Positions 7,436-14,022 of a DNA stretch of 16,960 nucleotides are shown one piece after another. The notes beneath the pieces are model-generated. The model did no database searches and was not told the DNA's origin. It saw only the letters and a program-made list of their open reading frames with translations. Position numbers and translations under genes: made by a program. The stretch comes from Anaerolinea thermophila. GTDB taxonomy: Bacteria > Chloroflexota > Anaerolineae > Anaerolineales > Villigracilaceae. The stretch covers positions 1 through 16,960 of the forward strand of contig DZBA01000025.1 of NCBI GenBank assembly GCA_022729775.1. The letters run 5' to 3'. Every line of letters begins with the position of its first letter. Position 1 is the stretch's first letter.

Positions 7436-8719
7436 TTATAGGTCGCGCCTTAATAAATCTTCTAACGTTTCGCGGCGGATGATGAGTCTCGCGCTGCCTT
7501 CTTCCAGCCAGACCACAGCGGGTTTGCGCGCGCCGTTGTAATTGGATGACATGCTCAAATGATACGCGCCCGATGCGGGAATGGCAATCAGGTCGTCTTG
7601 TTTCAATTTGGGCATGGGCAGGTCTTCGATAATCACATCGCCGGATTCGCAATACGGTCCTGCGATGGAAACCCGTGCGGTTTTTTCTCCCATCGGGTTT
7701 GATACGGCAAGCGCGGAGTATTTTGCCCCATACATGGCGTGGCGCGGATTATCGGTCATGCCGCCATCGGTCAGCGCCCACGTTTTATTTTTGCGCTGTT
7801 TGATTGCGCCGACTTTGTAGATGGCAACGCCCGCGCGTGCAACGAGACTGCGCCCCGGTTCGAGATGCAGGTGCGGGAGCGGAAGTCCGCGCGTTTTACA
7901 TCCGCTGATGACATGCTTCGCAATAACGCGCGCGTATTCGTTTGTGTCCGGCTGCGGAAGTTCGTCTTCGTGATATGCCACGCCCCAGCCGCCGCCCGGC
8001 GAGAAGTGCCACTCGCCTGCAAGCCCGATTTCATTTGCCATATCCAAGCCGACTTCGATGGCTTGTTTCAATGGCGCGGGGTCGCGGAAATTCGAGCCTT
8101 GATGGAAATGAATCCCGGAAATGGAAAGCCCCCGCGCTTTGCAAAAGGCAAGCGCTTCGCGGGTTTCTTCGCGCGTCATGCCAAACTTGCTGTCATGTTG
8201 TCCGGTTTGCGTGTGCGCGTGGTGCGTATCTACGGCGACGCCGGGCAAAATCCGCAGCCAGAGTGAAACCGCGCCGCGTGATTCTGCTTGCGAGATGCGC
8301 TCAAGTTCGGCAAGGTTGTCAACGACAATCACGCTGGCATTTTCCAACGCGGAGTTTAAGTCGGCAGTGGATTTGTTTACGCCATGCACAAGAATCCGCT
8401 CACGTGGAACGCCGCCCGCTTTGGCGATTGCAATTTCGCCTTCGCCGGTGCAATCCACCCACAAGCCGTGACTCTGCGTCCATTGGGCAATGGCTTTGCA
8501 TAGGAATGCTTTGCCCGCGTAGGTGATGGATGCGCGCGCGGGGTAATATTTTTTCAGCGCGGCTTGATAATCATGGGCGGCAAAGTCCATCGTGGCGCGG
8601 TCGTAAAGATACAAGGGCGTGCCGTATTTTTTTGCAAGCGCGGAGAGGTCATGCCCGGCGATGGTGAGTTGATTTTCTTGAATTGTTGCAGAGGTGGGGA
8701 AAAGTTGCAAGCGGCTCAT
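7436..8719 (-). CDS. lysA: Diaminopimelate decarboxylase
   Basis: PLP enzyme that decarboxylates meso-diaminopimelate to L-lysine, the last step of the DAP pathway. The 427 residues follow the alanine-racemase-fold plus beta-domain layout. The PLP lysine is Lys70 in ITYAGKAFLCKAI. Phosphate-binding motifs are HFHQGSN (204-210) and GGGWGV (242-247). The substrate/PLP motif EPGRSLVARAG spans 287-297, the cross-subunit CESGD has catalytic Cys357, and the C-terminal SGAYHLSMSSNYNG (383-396) is typical. HFHQGSN and GGGWGV differ from the common HIGSQ and GGGLGI, so this is a divergent branch; a related ornithine or carboxynorspermidine decarboxylase is less likely given CESGD. The ATG overlaps the stop of the upstream GGDEF gene (ATGA, 4 nt), which implies translational coupling. 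DUF711 follows directly. Confidence 0.9.
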   Translation of the reverse strand: MSRLQLFPTSATIQENQLTIAGHDLSALAKKYGTPLYLYDRATMDFAAHDYQAALKKYYPARASITYAGKAFLCKAIAQWTQSHGLWVDCTGEGEIAIAKAGGVPRERILVHGVNKSTADLNSALENASVIVVDNLAELERISQAESRGAVSLWLRILPGVAVDTHHAHTQTGQHDSKFGMTREETREALAFCKARGLSISGIHFHQGSNFRDPAPLKQAIEVGLDMANEIGLAGEWHFSPGGGWGVAYHEDELPQPDTNEYARVIAKHVISGCKTRGLPLPHLHLEPGRSLVARAGVAIYKVGAIKQRKNKTWALTDGGMTDNPRHAMYGAKYSALAVSNPMGEKTARVSIAGPYCESGDVIIEDLPMPKLKQDDLIAIPASGAYHLSMSSNYNGARKPAVVWLEEGSARLIIRRETLEDLLRRDL

Positions 8720-11256
8720 TCATCATCCTCATCAGTGGAGATGATGCGGTTTTTGCCGAGGCGTTTTGCAACCAGCTCGGCGTGGTCAGCAGAAAGCAGA
8801 AGGGACGCGGGCATTTTGCCATGTTGGGGAAAACTGGCAACGCCGATGCTTAACGTGTATCCGGCTGCGTATGCCTTTTTCTTCAATAATTCTGGCGCGC
8901 TGTCTTGCGCGCTTTTTAGTAGCCGTTTGGCAAATAAAAGCGCGCCGTCATGGTCTGTATCCGGCAGGATGATGGCAAATTCGTCGCCGCCATATCTTGC
9001 TGCGACATCATACTTTCTCAGGCTGCTGCGGATGAGTTCGGCAATGGCGCGTAGTCTGTCATCGCCGGCGGGATGTCCCCATTTGTCGTTGTATTCTTTG
9101 AATGAGTCGAGGTCAAAGATAATCAGAGATACGGAGGTGTCGGTACGCGCGGCGCGTTCTATTTCCTTTCCCAATGTTTCTTCAAAAATGTGACGATTGT
9201 ATAAGCCGGTAACGGCGTCTGTCATGGCGAGGCGTTTGACTTGCGCGTGCAGGCGCGCATTGTCCACTGCCAGCGCAATGGGACCGGAGAGCGTGGTCAG
9301 CAGGTTTGCATCCCTTTGTGTTAAAGGCGAATCGATTTTCCCCTCAACATTGAGCGTGCCAAGCACTGTATCTTCTTTCAAAAGGGGGACGCAAATCTCG
9401 CTGGTGACATCTGGCGCAGCGCGCAGGAAGTTTGCATCTTGCGTGACGTCTTGAATGAATTGCGTTTTTCGCGTTTCGATCGTCCGCCCGCTGACTCCTT
9501 GACTGATGTGTATTTTGTCTATAGCCGTATGCTCATGGTAGCCAATTTGTCCGCCCATTTTGAGGACGTTGTTTTCAAGCAAGTAAATGCTGATATAGGT
9601 GTATCCAAACAGCAGGTTTAACACGTTGACCACATTCGCGCATATCGTTTCCAAATCGAGTGAGGAAGAAACCACCCGCGAAATAGATTGAACCGCCGAC
9701 ATCACCCGCAAATGTTCCTGCGTATTGGCGTATAACCTTGCGCGCTGCACAGCCGCCGCGACTTGGCGCGCGAGCGTTTCGAGGGTTTGAATATCGTTCG
9801 ATGTGAAGGCGTTAGGTCTTGCGCTTTCGACATAGAGAACGCCCAGCAGGCTTTTCTCATCTATCAAGGGGACGCCGATGGCGGAGCCGTAGTGTGTTTC
9901 ATTGGAAAAATAATGCGGGTCTTTGTCCACTTCTTTCGAGATGTAGGTTGCTTGTGTTTTGGCTGTATACCCAATGATGCCCCTGCCTAGTTCCTGTTTG
10001 TATTTTATCTTGTACCCAAAATCCTGTGTTCCGGCAATGGCGGCTACTTCAAGTTTGTTCTCTTCTACCAACAACGAGATTGCGGCTTCGACATATCCAA
10101 AATGGTTGATTAAAGCGTCAAGCGTTCGTTGCAGGATTTCATTCTCGGTGAAACTATCGGCAATTTGCCTGCCTACATCTTCCAACAATCCCATCCGCAC
10201 TGAATGGCTGAATTCTGTTTCTAAAAGTTCATGTTCTCGCGTGATGTCATGGAATACAATTACGCGTCCAAACAGGGTCTGCATATTTTTGTATATGTGC
10301 GTAATGGACGCGTCGTACCAGAGGGCTTGTTCTCCGGCTTCGGTTTTCATTTTTATTTTTGCGTCATCTACATCCCATTTTTCTTTGAATAGTTCGGGCT
10401 TTGGCAGCGCGTTGAACACCGATGCGCCCATGAAACCCCGCGTTTGTAAATTAAACCGTTTTCTTGCTGCAAGGTTTGTGTTTACAATGTTATCTTGCGC
10501 GTCCACAACGATGATTGCGTCACGCAGGTTTTCTACAATTACTGAGGCTGCAATGGGAGATAAATTGAAGACGCCAAAGCGGAAGAATCCAGTGGCAAAT
10601 AAAGGCGCGGATAGGGCAAAGGATAGCGGTGTTGGGTCAATCCCGGTGGGGAGGACGCCTGTCAGGAAAACCGCGTTGACAATGGCGGGCGCAATCGCGC
10701 CCAGCGCCATGATGCCTGTCTGCGTTCGAAAATATTTTGGCGAGCGGAAGTAGATACTGATGTAAATTACGAACCCGGCGGTAATGAGCATGTAGGCAAT
10801 GACGGCATGAATCCAAAACCCGGTGCCATACGTAATTTGCAACGGTGAGGTTTTGCTGCCTTCCGGGATCGAAAAAGATTTCCAAATGAGATGATGCGCT
10901 TCGTTGGTCAAGCCGAAAAGAAATGTTATAAAGCCGGGAAGCGCCAACAGCGCGACTCTTCCGTGTTGTGACCACCAATCTCCCAAACTTGTATATCTCA
11001 GCGCAAACCCCAGCCACAGCGGAGCGGATAAGGTCATGCCGAGATATAAGATTTTTCGCGCGATAATTTTTTGGGGAAGTTCTGGGAGGACGATTTCGAG
11101 CAAATAGAAAAATGCCCAAATAGACATGGCAGACATCAGCGCGCCAAATACGCGCGTACCGCGCCTGTGTCGTTCTGAAAATGCGCGATACGCCACTCCC
11201 GTTGTACCTGCTACAAGACAGCCAAGGCAAACAATGTAAACCTGTACGCTAATCAT
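8716..11256 (-). CDS. Membrane diguanylate cyclase: 7TM-PAS-GAF-GAF-GGDEF
   Basis: Predicted to make c-di-GMP from two GTP in response to membrane and cytoplasmic signals. The 846 residues start with about seven TM helices (roughly 5-24, 35-56, 69-88, 101-116, 148-170, 180-199, 211-228), matching the HisKA_7TM sensor module. A PAS domain (about 235-345, ENLRDAIIVVDAQDNIVNTN) and two GAF domains (about 365-510 and 525-670) follow, then GGDEF (about 675-846). The cyclase motif is intact: FDLDSFKEYND (714-724) for metal/GTP binding and GGDEF at 756-760. RKYD (747-750), five residues before it, fits the inhibitory I-site RxxD, so product feedback is likely. There is no EAL domain, kinase domain or HAMP. 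It lies 30 nt after ftsB and overlaps lysA by 4 nt. No clear SD precedes the ATG, so its translation may depend on upstream ribosomes. Confidence 0.9.
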   Translation of the reverse strand: MISVQVYIVCLGCLVAGTTGVAYRAFSERHRRGTRVFGALMSAMSIWAFFYLLEIVLPELPQKIIARKILYLGMTLSAPLWLGFALRYTSLGDWWSQHGRVALLALPGFITFLFGLTNEAHHLIWKSFSIPEGSKTSPLQITYGTGFWIHAVIAYMLITAGFVIYISIYFRSPKYFRTQTGIMALGAIAPAIVNAVFLTGVLPTGIDPTPLSFALSAPLFATGFFRFGVFNLSPIAASVIVENLRDAIIVVDAQDNIVNTNLAARKRFNLQTRGFMGASVFNALPKPELFKEKWDVDDAKIKMKTEAGEQALWYDASITHIYKNMQTLFGRVIVFHDITREHELLETEFSHSVRMGLLEDVGRQIADSFTENEILQRTLDALINHFGYVEAAISLLVEENKLEVAAIAGTQDFGYKIKYKQELGRGIIGYTAKTQATYISKEVDKDPHYFSNETHYGSAIGVPLIDEKSLLGVLYVESARPNAFTSNDIQTLETLARQVAAAVQRARLYANTQEHLRVMSAVQSISRVVSSSLDLETICANVVNVLNLLFGYTYISIYLLENNVLKMGGQIGYHEHTAIDKIHISQGVSGRTIETRKTQFIQDVTQDANFLRAAPDVTSEICVPLLKEDTVLGTLNVEGKIDSPLTQRDANLLTTLSGPIALAVDNARLHAQVKRLAMTDAVTGLYNRHIFEETLGKEIERAARTDTSVSLIIFDLDSFKEYNDKWGHPAGDDRLRAIAELIRSSLRKYDVAARYGGDEFAIILPDTDHDGALLFAKRLLKSAQDSAPELLKKKAYAAGYTLSIGVASFPQHGKMPASLLLSADHAELVAKRLGKNRIISTDEDDE

Positions 11257-11286
11257 TTTATTGGATGGTTACCCCACTATTGGGTT

Positions 11287-11664
11287 TCACTTGTCAAAAA
11301 ATAGATTCCACCATACTTCCCAATTTGGCAGGGGTGTTGGGATTGGGGTTGGTGTTTCCACAACGACAGGCGCGCTGCCGGGCTTCCCAATGGGAATTAC
11401 CGGCTGGTCGCCTTCGCGGATGTAATGCCCTTCGGAACGCGCCCATTCTTCCACTGCGGCAGTAGACTGCGCGTATCCCACCTCAGTTTGCAGCGCGATT
11501 TTCGTTTGCGCTGCCTGTGTCGCCTTTGTGCGTGTTTCATCGCGCTGCTCATTCAAACGGTTTAACTCTTCGAGGCGCGTGTTGAACTCAACCACCAACA
11601 GGAATAAAACAAAAACCCCGGCGAAGGTTGCAATGCGGCGAAAACTGAATGGAAATCTGGGCAT
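11287..11664 (-). CDS. FtsB/DivIC-like septum formation initiator protein
   Basis: Small bitopic division protein (125 residues) of the FtsB/DivIC family, which joins FtsL and FtsQ/DivIB in the divisome. It has a short basic N-terminus, one TM helix (about 11-27, IATFAGVFVLFLLVVEF), a coiled coil rich in Leu, Glu, Arg and Gln (28-65), then the family signature VEEWARSEGHYIREGDQPVIP (71-91). The C-terminal tail is Thr/Pro-rich (ETPTPIPTPLP, 103-113) and ends NWEVWWNLFFDK, an aromatic patch that could be a docking motif. It is the first gene of a minus-strand cluster with the diguanylate cyclase, lysA and DUF711. No SD lies before the ATG, and a promoter placed very close suggests a leaderless message. 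The family call is firm; whether it is FtsB or DivIC cannot be decided. Confidence 0.82.
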   Translation of the reverse strand: MPRFPFSFRRIATFAGVFVLFLLVVEFNTRLEELNRLNEQRDETRTKATQAAQTKIALQTEVGYAQSTAAVEEWARSEGHYIREGDQPVIPIGKPGSAPVVVETPTPIPTPLPNWEVWWNLFFDK

Positions 11665-11670
11665 GTCTTT

Positions 11671-11699
11671 ATCTTAATCGCATTTCCCCGACTTGACAA
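11671..11699 (-). promoter_or_regulatory. Promoter of the ftsB-like gene cluster
   Basis: Read on the minus strand, TTGTCA (11699-11694) and TAAGAT (11676-11671) are 17 bases apart. Only six bases separate the -10 box from the ATG at 11664, so the predicted first transcribed base is at or next to the A of the start codon. There is no room for, and no sign of, a ribosome binding site. Confidence 0.6.
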
Positions 11700-11724
11700 G
11701 CAGCGACCAGGCGCGTGAACTTTA

Positions 11725-11733
11725 TGGTACAAT
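11725..11733 (+). promoter_or_regulatory. Extended -10 promoter of rplI
   Basis: TGGTACAAT is an extended -10 element (TGn before TACAAT at 11728-11733). The -35 region at the right distance (about 11705-11710) is poor, which an extended -10 can compensate. Transcription would start near 11740 and give a leader of about 53 nt. Confidence 0.55.
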
Positions 11734-11742
11734 CTGCCCCCG

Positions 11743-11766
11743 CAGGATGTAGTACCCTTCATCCTG
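11743..11766 (+). other. Hairpin at the 5' end of the rplI leader
   Basis: CAGGATG (11743-11749) pairs with CATCCTG (11760-11766) around a ten-base loop. It lies just after the predicted transcription start and before the ribosome site AAAGGG (11779-11784). It may stabilise the message or be a simple structured leader; no known ribosomal-protein leader motif was recognised. Confidence 0.35.
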
Positions 11767-11792
11767 ACTCCACCTTACAAAGGGCTTAAAAA

Positions 11793-12368
11793 ATGAAAGT
11801 ATTGCTCGTTAAAGATGTTTATAAATTAGGTCATGCTGGGGATATCAAAAAAGTTGCCGATGGTTACGGACGTAACTTCCTCATGCCGCAGGGTCTGGCT
11901 GTGCTTGCCACACCGGGCGCGTTGAAACAGATCGAAAAGATCAAATCTCAAGCCGACATCCGCCGCAAAACACAGAACGATGAATTGCAAGGACTTGCCG
12001 ACCAGGTTAAGGAAGTGACGCTTAACTTCCCCGCGAAAGCAGGCGATACAGGCAAACTCTACGGCTCGATTACCACGCAGGAAATCGCTGTTGCGCTGAC
12101 CGAAAAAGTGCGCTACGAAATCAAACGCCAGCAGGTGGATACCCAACCCATCCGCGCGCTTGGACAGTTCACCGCGCACATTCGCTTGACGATGGACCTT
12201 GTCCCTGAAATCAAGATTGTCGTCTACCGCGAAGGCGAATCACCGGAAAGCATCACCAACCCCGAAGCCGCCGCAGCAGCAAAAGCAGAGAAGAAGAAAG
12301 GCGGACGCAAGGTTGAAGAAAAAGCCGAACCCGCCGCTGAATCTGAATCTCCCGCCGCAGCGGAATAA
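11793..12368 (+). CDS. rplI: Ribosomal protein L9 (bL9) with C-terminal extension
   Basis: Large-subunit ribosomal protein that binds 23S rRNA near the base of the L1 stalk. The N-domain starts MKVLLVKDVYKLGHAG and contains the L9 signature GDIKKVADGYGRNFLMPQG (16-34), followed by the long connecting helix (about 41-74). The C-domain includes GKLYGSITTQEIA (88-100) and ends near DLVPEIKIVV (135-144). The protein has 191 residues, about 40 more than the usual 148-150. The extra tail (about 155-191) is rich in Ala, Glu, Lys and Pro and is probably disordered. AAAGGG lies eight bases before the ATG. It is divergent from the ftsB-like gene and is followed by a strong hairpin. Confidence 0.95.
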   Translation: MKVLLVKDVYKLGHAGDIKKVADGYGRNFLMPQGLAVLATPGALKQIEKIKSQADIRRKTQNDELQGLADQVKEVTLNFPAKAGDTGKLYGSITTQEIAVALTEKVRYEIKRQQVDTQPIRALGQFTAHIRLTMDLVPEIKIVVYREGESPESITNPEAAAAAKAEKKKGGRKVEEKAEPAAESESPAAAE

Positions 12369-12390
12369 ATATCCCATTTTTTTGGAATTG

Positions 12391-12426
12391 AAAGACCCTA
12401 AAGGTTTCCAGACCTTTAGGGTCTTT
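12391..12426 (+). terminator. Perfect 15-bp hairpin between rplI and the RodZ-like gene
   Basis: AAAGACCCTAAAGGT (12391-12405) pairs perfectly with ACCTTTAGGGTCTTT (12412-12426) around the six-base loop TTCCAG. The U-rich part (TCTTT) is inside the right arm, and the flanking base run is not T-rich, so this is a less canonical terminator. Its position after rplI and 23 bases before the next ATG fits termination of the L9 message. It could equally be a dispersed palindromic repeat. Confidence 0.65.
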
Positions 12427-12449
12427 GAACTTAAGATAAAATTACATTC

Positions 12450-14009
12450 ATGTCAGACACGATTGGTCAACGATTAAAAAAGGAACGCGAATCCCGTTAT
12501 CTTACGCTTGAAAAAGCGTCTGAAGCAACGCGCATTCGCGTTGTATTTCTCCACGCGCTCGAATCGGACGACTACTCCACTTTGCCTTCTGCCGCGCAGG
12601 GACGCGGGTTTTTGCGGAATTATGCCGATTATCTTGGACTAAATTTGGACGAGATGATTGCGGACATTCAGAAGAACGCGCCGCCCGTCGAAGTGAGCGG
12701 ACCTTTGCCGGAGGTGAATTTAGCCGAGACGGAAAGCCCTGTCTTAAATCTGGATGACGAGTCCGCGCGGTTGGTGTGGATGAATAAGATTCGCGCCGCG
12801 TGGAGTTCTCTCATTTCGAGGTTTGAGCGGCGCGCGCAAGTCGAATCCGCGCCGCGCGAAGCGGGGACGGAGATTCAGCCCGAAGTGGAACAACAGCCTG
12901 TCGTGGCGGATGAGTCCAATGTCCCGGTTTGGCGCGGATGGATTCAAAAAATCGTTGCGCTGATTCCATCCCGCAGCGCGGGTCCCGCAATCGAATCAAA
13001 TCTTGAACCTGTACCCATCAGCGTGGCGGAGGAACTTCCCGCGCCTGCTGTCCCTGTGGAAGCGCTGCTGCCTGCCGACCAGATATTCAAAGAGATCGGG
13101 GTGGAATTGCGCGAGCGCCGCGAATTAATCAGCCTGACTGTGGATGAAGTGGAACGGCACACAAAATTGCGCGTTGCCTTAATCAAAGCATTGGAAGCGG
13201 GCGAGCAGGATAAACTGCCATCGCCTGTGCAAACGCGCGGCATGTTGGCGAATTACGCCAATTTCCTCGATATGGATGTAGACCGCGTGCTGCTGCGCTT
13301 TGCCGATGCTTTACAGGCGCGCCGCCACGAGAAGTATGCGGAAATTCCGCGCGAGAGAGTTCAAACGGAAGTGAAGCCGACTATTCCGATGCTGCGCGGC
13401 TTCATTGCCGGTGATTTGATTTTTGGCGTGACCATCATTGTTGCGCTGGCGGGGCTTGCGGTGTGGGGCGTGGGGCGCGTCATTTCATCGCAAGATACGC
13501 CCATCGAGCCGACTGCGCCTTCCATTGCGGATGTGTTAAGCGGAAACCTGCCTACGCCATCCCCGGTGGTGGGGATGACTTTTTTGCCTGTGGATGAAGG
13601 AATTGCAACGCCGACATTAGCAGAACTTTTAGTGGAAGAGTCGCCAACACTCGCGAGTACTGCAAACGTCACGGTGGATATATTTGCCCTTGAGCGTGTT
13701 TTTGTTCGCATCTCAGTAGATGGCGAAGTCGCTTTTGAGGGCAGGCTTGCTCCGCTGGAGACAAGGTTTTTTGAGGCGAATGATCAGGTCGTGGTGTTGA
13801 CCGGGAACGCCGCCGTGCTGCGCATTATTTATAACGGAAATGACCTCGGTTTGATGGGAAACACCGGCGAAGTGGTCAGCCGCGTGTATTTGGTGACAGG
13901 GGTTGCGACTCCCACCGCTACGCTTTCTCCCACGCCGACAAACACACTCTCTGCGACGATGACTCCTACGCCGACGCAAACGCCAACCTTCACGCCGCCG
14001 AGTCCATAA
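12450..14009 (+). CDS. RodZ-like membrane protein with two HTH_25 domains
   Basis: Bitopic protein (519 residues) resembling RodZ, which links the MreB cytoskeleton to the membrane. The first helix-turn-helix is at about 4-73 (IGQRLKKERESRYLTLEKAS... GRGFLRNYADYLGL) and a second at about 212-285 (IFKEIGVELRERRELISLTVDEV... TRGMLANYANFLDM). An acidic, Pro-rich linker separates them. A TM helix (about 321-343) follows, then an extracytoplasmic part with a DUF4115/RodZ_C-like beta domain (about 405-485, VDIFALERVFVRISVDGEVAFEG) and a Thr/Pro/Ser tail (487-519). The duplicated HTH is unusual. No SD precedes the ATG; TAAAAT (12437-12442) seven bases upstream could give a leaderless start. A membrane-anchored transcription factor is an alternative. 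rimO follows after 13 nt. Confidence 0.83.
   Translation: MSDTIGQRLKKERESRYLTLEKASEATRIRVVFLHALESDDYSTLPSAAQGRGFLRNYADYLGLNLDEMIADIQKNAPPVEVSGPLPEVNLAETESPVLNLDDESARLVWMNKIRAAWSSLISRFERRAQVESAPREAGTEIQPEVEQQPVVADESNVPVWRGWIQKIVALIPSRSAGPAIESNLEPVPISVAEELPAPAVPVEALLPADQIFKEIGVELRERRELISLTVDEVERHTKLRVALIKALEAGEQDKLPSPVQTRGMLANYANFLDMDVDRVLLRFADALQARRHEKYAEIPRERVQTEVKPTIPMLRGFIAGDLIFGVTIIVALAGLAVWGVGRVISSQDTPIEPTAPSIADVLSGNLPTPSPVVGMTFLPVDEGIATPTLAELLVEESPTLASTANVTVDIFALERVFVRISVDGEVAFEGRLAPLETRFFEANDQVVVLTGNAAVLRIIYNGNDLGLMGNTGEVVSRVYLVTGVATPTATLSPTPTNTLSATMTPTPTQTPTFTPPSP
13907..14004 (+). repeat. Low-complexity Thr-Pro coding repeat
   Basis: Degenerate repeats of ACNCCNACN-type codons encode the Thr/Pro/Ser tail (residues about 487-519) of the RodZ-like protein. 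They are imperfect and look like a cell-wall-spanning linker or tail rather than a mobile or regulatory repeat. Confidence 0.6.
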
Positions 14010-14022
14010 GGAAAATTTTATT

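Noticed and set aside
7739..8526. Overlapping plus-strand open frames opposite lysA
   Set aside because: Two frames overlap each other and lysA; their Arg/Ala/Cys-rich content is that of shadow frames.
9959..10753. 264-codon open frame antisense to the diguanylate cyclase
   Set aside because: It lies wholly opposite a well-supported domain-rich gene, is Ser/Arg/Met-rich like a shadow frame, and has no ribosome site or family motif.
11693..11698. Perfect TTGACA as a -35 box for rplI
   Set aside because: It is 29 bases from the best -10 (TACAAT 11728-11733), far beyond 16-18. Its near-palindromic setting instead supplies TTGTCA for the opposite-strand ftsB-like promoter.
13907..14004. CRISPR-like or mobile tandem repeat
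   Set aside because: The repeats are short, imperfect and in frame, coding for a Thr-Pro tail; there are no spacers or flanking cas genes.
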